Positions 60,130 to 64,000 of a stretch of 64,000 nucleotides of DNA are shown one piece after another (the first letter of the stretch is position 1; each line of letters begins with the position of its first letter). Origin of the DNA: Serratia sp. AKBS12 (lineage in GTDB: Bacteria; Pseudomonadota; Gammaproteobacteria; Enterobacterales; Enterobacteriaceae); NCBI RefSeq assembly GCF_024793895.1, contig NZ_JANUSB010000015.1, forward strand, positions 1,543,157-1,607,156, read 5' to 3'. The position numbers and the translations under genes were made by a program. Below the pieces are notes generated by a model that worked only from the letters and a program-made list of their open reading frames with translations, made no database searches and was not told where the DNA came from.

Positions 60130-60921
60130 TCAGAACGGGTAATCGTGATAACCCTGCTGTTGCGAGATAATACGCGCGGCGTTGTGTAGCTGCCGAACGT
60201 AATCGGATTTCGCATCTTCCGAAAAACGAATGGTCGGGAAGGAGATGCTCAGCCCGGCAATCACCACGCCGAAACGGTCAAACACCGGTACCGCGATGCA
60301 ACGCAGCCCTTCTTCCTGCTCTTCGATATCCTCGCCAAACCCTTGCGCGCGAACTTTATCCAGCACTGGCAGCAGGTCTGCGGCGCTGGTAATGGTATGC
60401 TGGGTACTGCGGGTAAACTCCACCTGAGACAGGATATCGTTCACCTCCGTACGGTCACGCCATGCCAGCAACACCTTGCCGATGGCGGTACTGTGCAACG
60501 GATTACGGCGGCCGATGCGCGAATACATGCGCAGGTTATACAGGGAGTCGATTTTATGGATATATACGATACTGTCTTCATCCAGCGCTCCCAGGTGAAT
60601 GGTTTCACGGGTGTGGTTGGACAGCTCACGCATTTGAATGTCGGCGCTGCGGATCAGATCGACATTTTGCAGCGACTTGGCGCCCAGTTCGAACAGCTTG
60701 AGGGTGAGAGAATACTTTTCCGATTCCCCTTCCTGCGCCACATAACCCAGCGACTTCATGGTTTGCAGGAAACGGTAGACGGTGCTTTTGGACATCATCA
60801 CCCGCTGAGACAGTTCGGTAATGCCGATCTCGCGCTCCTCGCCCAGTGCCTGCAAGATACCGAACACCTTGAGCACCGATGAAACAGAATCCGGTTGTTT
60901 ATCTAGATCTGCGTTAGCCAT
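60130..60921 (-). CDS. kdgR: IclR-family repressor KdgR
   Basis: 263 aa, the E. coli length. N-terminal winged helix (ELSQRVMMSKSTVYRFLQTM), then the GAF-like effector domain with GALDEDSIVYIHKIDSLYNL and EEGLRCIAVPVFDRFGVVIA. It represses pectate and 2-keto-3-deoxygluconate catabolism genes and is released by KDG. It very likely controls kduID in this window. The ATG at 60921 is used; a TTG lies two codons earlier. Confidence 0.96.
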   Translation of the reverse strand: MANADLDKQPDSVSSVLKVFGILQALGEEREIGITELSQRVMMSKSTVYRFLQTMKSLGYVAQEGESEKYSLTLKLFELGAKSLQNVDLIRSADIQMRELSNHTRETIHLGALDEDSIVYIHKIDSLYNLRMYSRIGRRNPLHSTAIGKVLLAWRDRTEVNDILSQVEFTRSTQHTITSAADLLPVLDKVRAQGFGEDIEEQEEGLRCIAVPVFDRFGVVIAGLSISFPTIRFSEDAKSDYVRQLHNAARIISQQQGYHDYPF

Positions 60922-61124
60922 GGTCAATCCTACTCACCTATTTCTGTTTTAAGAAATTTGAACAATAGTTTCAGTATAAGCGGAACAATCCGCGCTACGC
61001 AATGGATGCCAAGGAATAATCTGCTACTCATCGCCGTTTACAATTGCCGGATAAATGGCAGATGAATTCGGCAATAAAACTGTTAGCATGGTCACCTTTT
61101 CAGAGTTTACTCATTCTCAATACT

Positions 61125-62516
61125 ATGACGCGTTCCTGCACCGACGGTTTGCCCGTCCCACAGCGCTACGGGGCGATCCTGGCCATTGCTCTCGGCATTA
61201 CCGTTTCCGTGCTCGATGGCGCGATTGCCAATGTGGCGCTACCGACCATTGCCCGCGATCTCAACGCCAGCCCCGCCAGTTCAATCTGGGTCGTCAATGC
61301 CTATCAGTTGGCGATTACCATATCGCTGCTGTCGCTGGCTTCACTGGGAGATTTAATTGGCTATCGACGCATTTATCAGACCGGCCTGCTGGTCTTCAGC
61401 ATTACCTCGCTGTTTTGCGCCCTGTCCGATTCACTACTCACCCTGACCATCGCCCGCATATTGCAAGGCTTTGGCGCGGCGGCGATCATGAGCGTCAATA
61501 CCGCGCTGATCCGTATTATTTATCCGCAGCGTTTTCTTGGCCGAGGCATCGGCATCAACTCGCTGATCGTCGCCTTCGCATCTGCCGCCGGCCCTACGGT
61601 GGCCGCAGCGATCCTGTCGCTGGCATCGTGGCAATGGTTGTTCGCCATCAATCTGCCGATTGGCATTGTCGCCTTGCTGCTAGGCATGCGCTATTTGCCG
61701 GCCAACGGTCAGAAGAGCAGCCAACAGCGCTTTGATCCGCTCAGCTCAGTGATGAACGCCTTGACGTTCGGTTTATTGATCACCGCCATCGGTGGCGTGG
61801 CGCAGGGGCAAAGCCCGTGGCTGATTGCCACTGAAATGGCAGCGCTGTTGCTGATTGGCTTCTTCTTCGTGCGCCGCCAACTGCGCCAGGAGTCCCCACT
61901 GCTGCCGGTAGATTTGCTGCGTATCCCGATCTTTGCGCTGTCGATGGGGACCTCCATTTGCTCTTTTGCCGCACAAATGCTGGCAATGGTGTCGCTGCCG
62001 TTCTTCCTGCAAGGCGCATTGGGGCGTGACGAAGTAGCTACCGGGCTATTGCTGACGCCGTGGCCCTTGGCGATTATCGTCATGGCGCCGCTGGCCGGAC
62101 GGCTGGTGGAGCATATTCACGCCGGTCTGCTGGGTGGTATTGGGCTGGCAGTGTTTGCGCTCGGGCTGTTCCTGTTGGCTCTGTTACCGCCGAACCCACA
62201 CGATCTGGATATTATCTGGCGCATGGTATTGTGTGGCGCAGGCTTTGGACTGTTCCAGTCACCAAACAACCACACCATTATTTCTTCCGCACCGCGCCAC
62301 CGCAGCGGCGGCGCCAGCGGCATGCTGGGCACCGCGCGCCTGCTGGGGCAAACGACTGGCGCTGCGCTGGTGGCGCTGATGTTCAACCTGTTCCCCGCCA
62401 GCGGGACCCACGCGGCGTTGCTGCTGGCCGGTAGCTTCGCCACCCTGGCCGCCATGGTCAGTTGCCTGCGCATGACGCAATCCCCCGCCGGCACGGTTGA
62501 ATCGAGTGCCAAATAG
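61125..62516 (+). CDS. yebQ: MFS transporter YebQ (EmrB/QacA-type)
   Basis: 463 aa with fourteen predicted membrane segments, DHA2 family. ALGITVSVLDGAIANVALPT carries the conserved Asp of segment 1. DLIGYRRIYQTGLLVFSITS is the loop 2 motif. Divergent from kdgR and next to htpX, as in E. coli. A multidrug efflux role is a family guess, with substrate unknown. The ATG at 61125 fits the family length. The ribosome site is weak. Confidence 0.9.
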   Translation: MTRSCTDGLPVPQRYGAILAIALGITVSVLDGAIANVALPTIARDLNASPASSIWVVNAYQLAITISLLSLASLGDLIGYRRIYQTGLLVFSITSLFCALSDSLLTLTIARILQGFGAAAIMSVNTALIRIIYPQRFLGRGIGINSLIVAFASAAGPTVAAAILSLASWQWLFAINLPIGIVALLLGMRYLPANGQKSSQQRFDPLSSVMNALTFGLLITAIGGVAQGQSPWLIATEMAALLLIGFFFVRRQLRQESPLLPVDLLRIPIFALSMGTSICSFAAQMLAMVSLPFFLQGALGRDEVATGLLLTPWPLAIIVMAPLAGRLVEHIHAGLLGGIGLAVFALGLFLLALLPPNPHDLDIIWRMVLCGAGFGLFQSPNNHTIISSAPRHRSGGASGMLGTARLLGQTTGAALVALMFNLFPASGTHAALLLAGSFATLAAMVSCLRMTQSPAGTVESSAK

Positions 62517-62525
62517 CAGATATAA

Positions 62526-62549
62526 AAAACCCCGGTTGCCCGGGGTTTT
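62526..62549. terminator. Shared terminator of yebQ and htpX
   Basis: AAAACCCCGG/CCGGGGTTTT, a 10-bp stem with loop TTGC. It lies between the convergent genes and can stop both. Confidence 0.88.
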
Positions 62550-62571
62550 CTGTTTATATCCTGGCTTAACC

Positions 62572-63450
62572 CTACTTCAGGTATTGCCCGGAACGCAGCG
62601 CTTCAATACGCTTGTCCAGCGGCGGGTGCGACATGAACAATTCGCTGAATGTCTTGGATTTGCCGTTGATGCAGAATGCCATCATGCTGCCCGCTTCCTG
62701 CGGTTCGTAGCTGGTTTTCAGCCGTTGCAGTGCGGCAATCATTTTCTCGCGACCGACCAGTTTGGCGGAGCCGGCATCAGCATAAAACTCACGGTGACGC
62801 GAGAACCACATGGTGATGATACTCGCCAAAATCCCGAACACCAGCTCCAGCACCATTGATACCGCGAAGTAGATCATCGGGTTGCCGTTGCTTTCGCCTT
62901 CACCGTCCCGGTTGCCCAGAAAGCCGGCGGCCACCTGCGCCAACAGGCGGGAAATAAAGATAACGAAGGTGTTCACGATACCCTGGATCAAGGTCATGGT
63001 CACCATGTCGCCGTTGGCCACATGGCTGATTTCGTGTGCGATAACCGCTTCCGCTTCGTCACGGCTCATGTTTTGCAACAGACCGGTGCTGACGGCAACC
63101 AGCGAGGCATCGCGACGTGCGCCAGTGGCAAATGCGTTGATATCCGGCGCATGATAGATAGCCACCTGCGGCATGGCGATTTCTGCCTGCTGCGACTGAC
63201 GACGCACGGTTTCCAACAGCCAGTTTTCGGTTTCGTTACGCGGTTGTTCAATCACTTCCCCGCCGACGGAACGCAGCGCCATCCATTTGGACATCAGCAG
63301 AGAAACAAACGCACCGCCGAAGCCGAACAGACCAGCCATGATCATCAGGCCCTGAACGCTACTGGACTGGATTCCTGTCAGGCTGAGCACCAGCCCGAAA
63401 ACCAACATCACCGCCAGGTTGGTGAGCAGGAACAGAGCTATACGCATCAT
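62572..63450 (-). CDS. htpX: Membrane metalloprotease HtpX
   Basis: 292 aa M48 zinc protease in the inner membrane. [10 protein letters not shown] is the HExxH motif near residue 140. Two N-terminal and two central hydrophobic segments anchor it, with the third zinc ligand Glu in [12 protein letters not shown]. It helps degrade damaged membrane proteins with FtsH. A CpxR-like direct repeat lies upstream. Confidence 0.95.
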   Translation of the reverse strand: MMRIALFLLTNLAVMLVFGLVLSLTGIQSSSVQGLMIMAGLFGFGGAFVSLLMSKWMALRSVGGEVIEQPRNETENWLLETVRRQSQQAEIAMPQVAIYHAPDINAFATGARRDASLVAVSTGLLQNMSRDEAEAVIAHEISHVANGDMVTMTLIQGIVNTFVIFISRLLAQVAAGFLGNRDGEGESNGNPMIYFAVSMVLELVFGILASIITMWFSRHREFYADAGSAKLVGREKMIAALQRLKTSYEPQEAGSMMAFCINGKSKTFSELFMSHPPLDKRIEALRSGQYLK

Positions 63451-63556
63451 AAAATATTTACTTCCTCATAAATGTTAACAAAACGCTGCTTGGGATACCC
63501 AGATCGTATGGGCATCTGTCACAGTTTCAAGCGTTGTCCGCCATTAACCCACTAAA

Positions 63557-63571
63557 AATACGAAACTTTAC
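63557..63571 (-). promoter_or_regulatory. Possible CpxR box upstream of htpX
   Basis: On the minus strand GTAAA-GTTTC-GTATT resembles GTAAA-N5-GTAAA, with an exact first half and 3 of 5 in the second. htpX is Cpx-activated in E. coli. The match is weak, and the location about 110 bases before the ATG is plausible. Confidence 0.3.
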
Positions 63572-63876
63572 AAAAACGACGCTTTTTACCAGTTCCGTAA
63601 ATTGTAAACGATTGTTGCGAATAATGGTGGGTTTTTATCGTGGTTATCGGGAGTGGCATATCGTTGACGAAAAGTGTGCCATTGTGGGCCACAAGTAGCA
63701 AAGCAGGCATAATCCATAGGAATGGTGATGGCTTTATGTTCGCATCGGTATACTATTGCCGCTCGGGCAATCGCCACTTTTAGCGTCCATTTATGCCAGG
63801 CTATTATGATGGCATATCTGACAGCAAATCATGCCCGCGGATATTTACCGGGGCAAAGCAAAAATAAAGCCAAAGC

Positions 63877-63975
63877 ATGCGCCGTTCATCGGCGCTGGTC
63901 AAGCGGCTGACAATAATCAACAAGCGGCTGGACGTTATCCGTAAAGACATGCAAAACAAGCGACTGAGAGCATAG
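63877..63975 (+). CDS. Possible 32-aa basic peptide
   Basis: The frame begins MRRSSALVKRLTIINKRLDV and continues IRKDMQNKRLRA. Eleven Arg/Lys are spread at helical spacing. The ATG lacks a clear Shine-Dalgarno sequence. No family recognised; may be a chance frame. Confidence 0.25.
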   Translation: MRRSSALVKRLTIINKRLDVIRKDMQNKRLRA

Positions 63976-64000
63976 CGTTATGATACGCAGCTGAGGGTTG

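Larger units (their letters stand above)
63451..64000. other. htpX upstream region to window end
   Basis: 550 bases. It must hold the htpX promoter, with a weak CpxR-like repeat at 63557-63571. A 32-codon basic frame runs at 63877-63975. The prc gene that lies beyond htpX in E. coli is not reached or not recognisable here. Confidence 0.5.

Noticed and set aside
63722..63910. A 62-codon + strand frame near the window end
   Set aside because: No ribosome site and no recognisable motif.

Overview
The window reads as a chromosomal segment of a Serratia-type enterobacterium. The housekeeping backbone follows the Escherichia coli order: ppsA-ppsR-aroH-hemP(ydiE)-selO-ydiV-nlpC-btuDEC-ihfA-pheTSM-rplT-rpmI-infC-thrS, then marC, yniA/yniB/hxpB, kduID, ydjM, tcyP, kdgR, yebQ and htpX. 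Gene blocks typical of Serratia and Yersinia are inserted into it. These are a complete hemRSTUV heme-uptake operon directly behind hemP, a seven-gene arn (L-Ara4N lipid A) operon between nlpC and btuD, a gluconate dehydrogenase operon and a SitABCD/Yfe metal transporter. Base composition is GC-rich throughout except in one AT-rich patch. No rRNA, tRNA, CRISPR array, transposase or integrase was seen.

Layout. 0.1-5.7 kb: PEP synthase, its divergent regulatory kinase/phosphorylase, a DAHP synthase and a glutathione peroxidase. 5.8-11.9 kb: a Fur-controlled heme operon from receptor to ABC transporter. 12-16.5 kb: SelO, an EAL-domain protein, lipoate ligase and NlpC, all on the minus strand. 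16.6-24 kb: arnBCADTEF, almost all genes overlapping, with a PmrA-like box upstream. 24.4-26.7 kb: btuCED. 26.9-27.8 kb: two small divergent envelope proteins rich in His and Gly. 28-35.3 kb: the thrS-infC-rpmI-rplT and pheM-pheS-pheT-ihfA translation operons. They carry an ATT start codon for infC, a Phe-rich attenuator peptide, a tRNA-mimic thrS leader and an ERIC element in the pheS leader. 35.7-40.7 kb: a secreted six-Cys protein and a possible small Cys-rich partner, MarC, an unaccompanied Fe-type binding protein, an amino acid permease and a GNAT acetyltransferase. 40.8-43 kb: an AT-rich patch with a serine beta-lactamase-like hydrolase, bracketed by two identical terminator hairpins. 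43-47 kb: gluconate 2-dehydrogenase. 47-52 kb: EmtA, a GhoS-like protein and SitABCD. 52-64 kb: YniA, YniB, a DUF308-peptidase fusion, HxpB, KduID, YdjM, TcyP, KdgR, YebQ and HtpX.

Common threads. Three iron or heme loci carry Fur-like boxes. The envelope is represented by arn, nlpC, emtA, htpX and marC. The KdgR repressor lies about 3 kb from its predicted target kduID, which carries an exact consensus operator. ydjM carries a LexA-like box. The points most worth following up are the AT-rich patch with its direct repeats, the Cys-rich pair, the DUF308-papain fusion, the GhoS-like gene without a visible toxin partner, and the ERIC copy inside the pheST leader.
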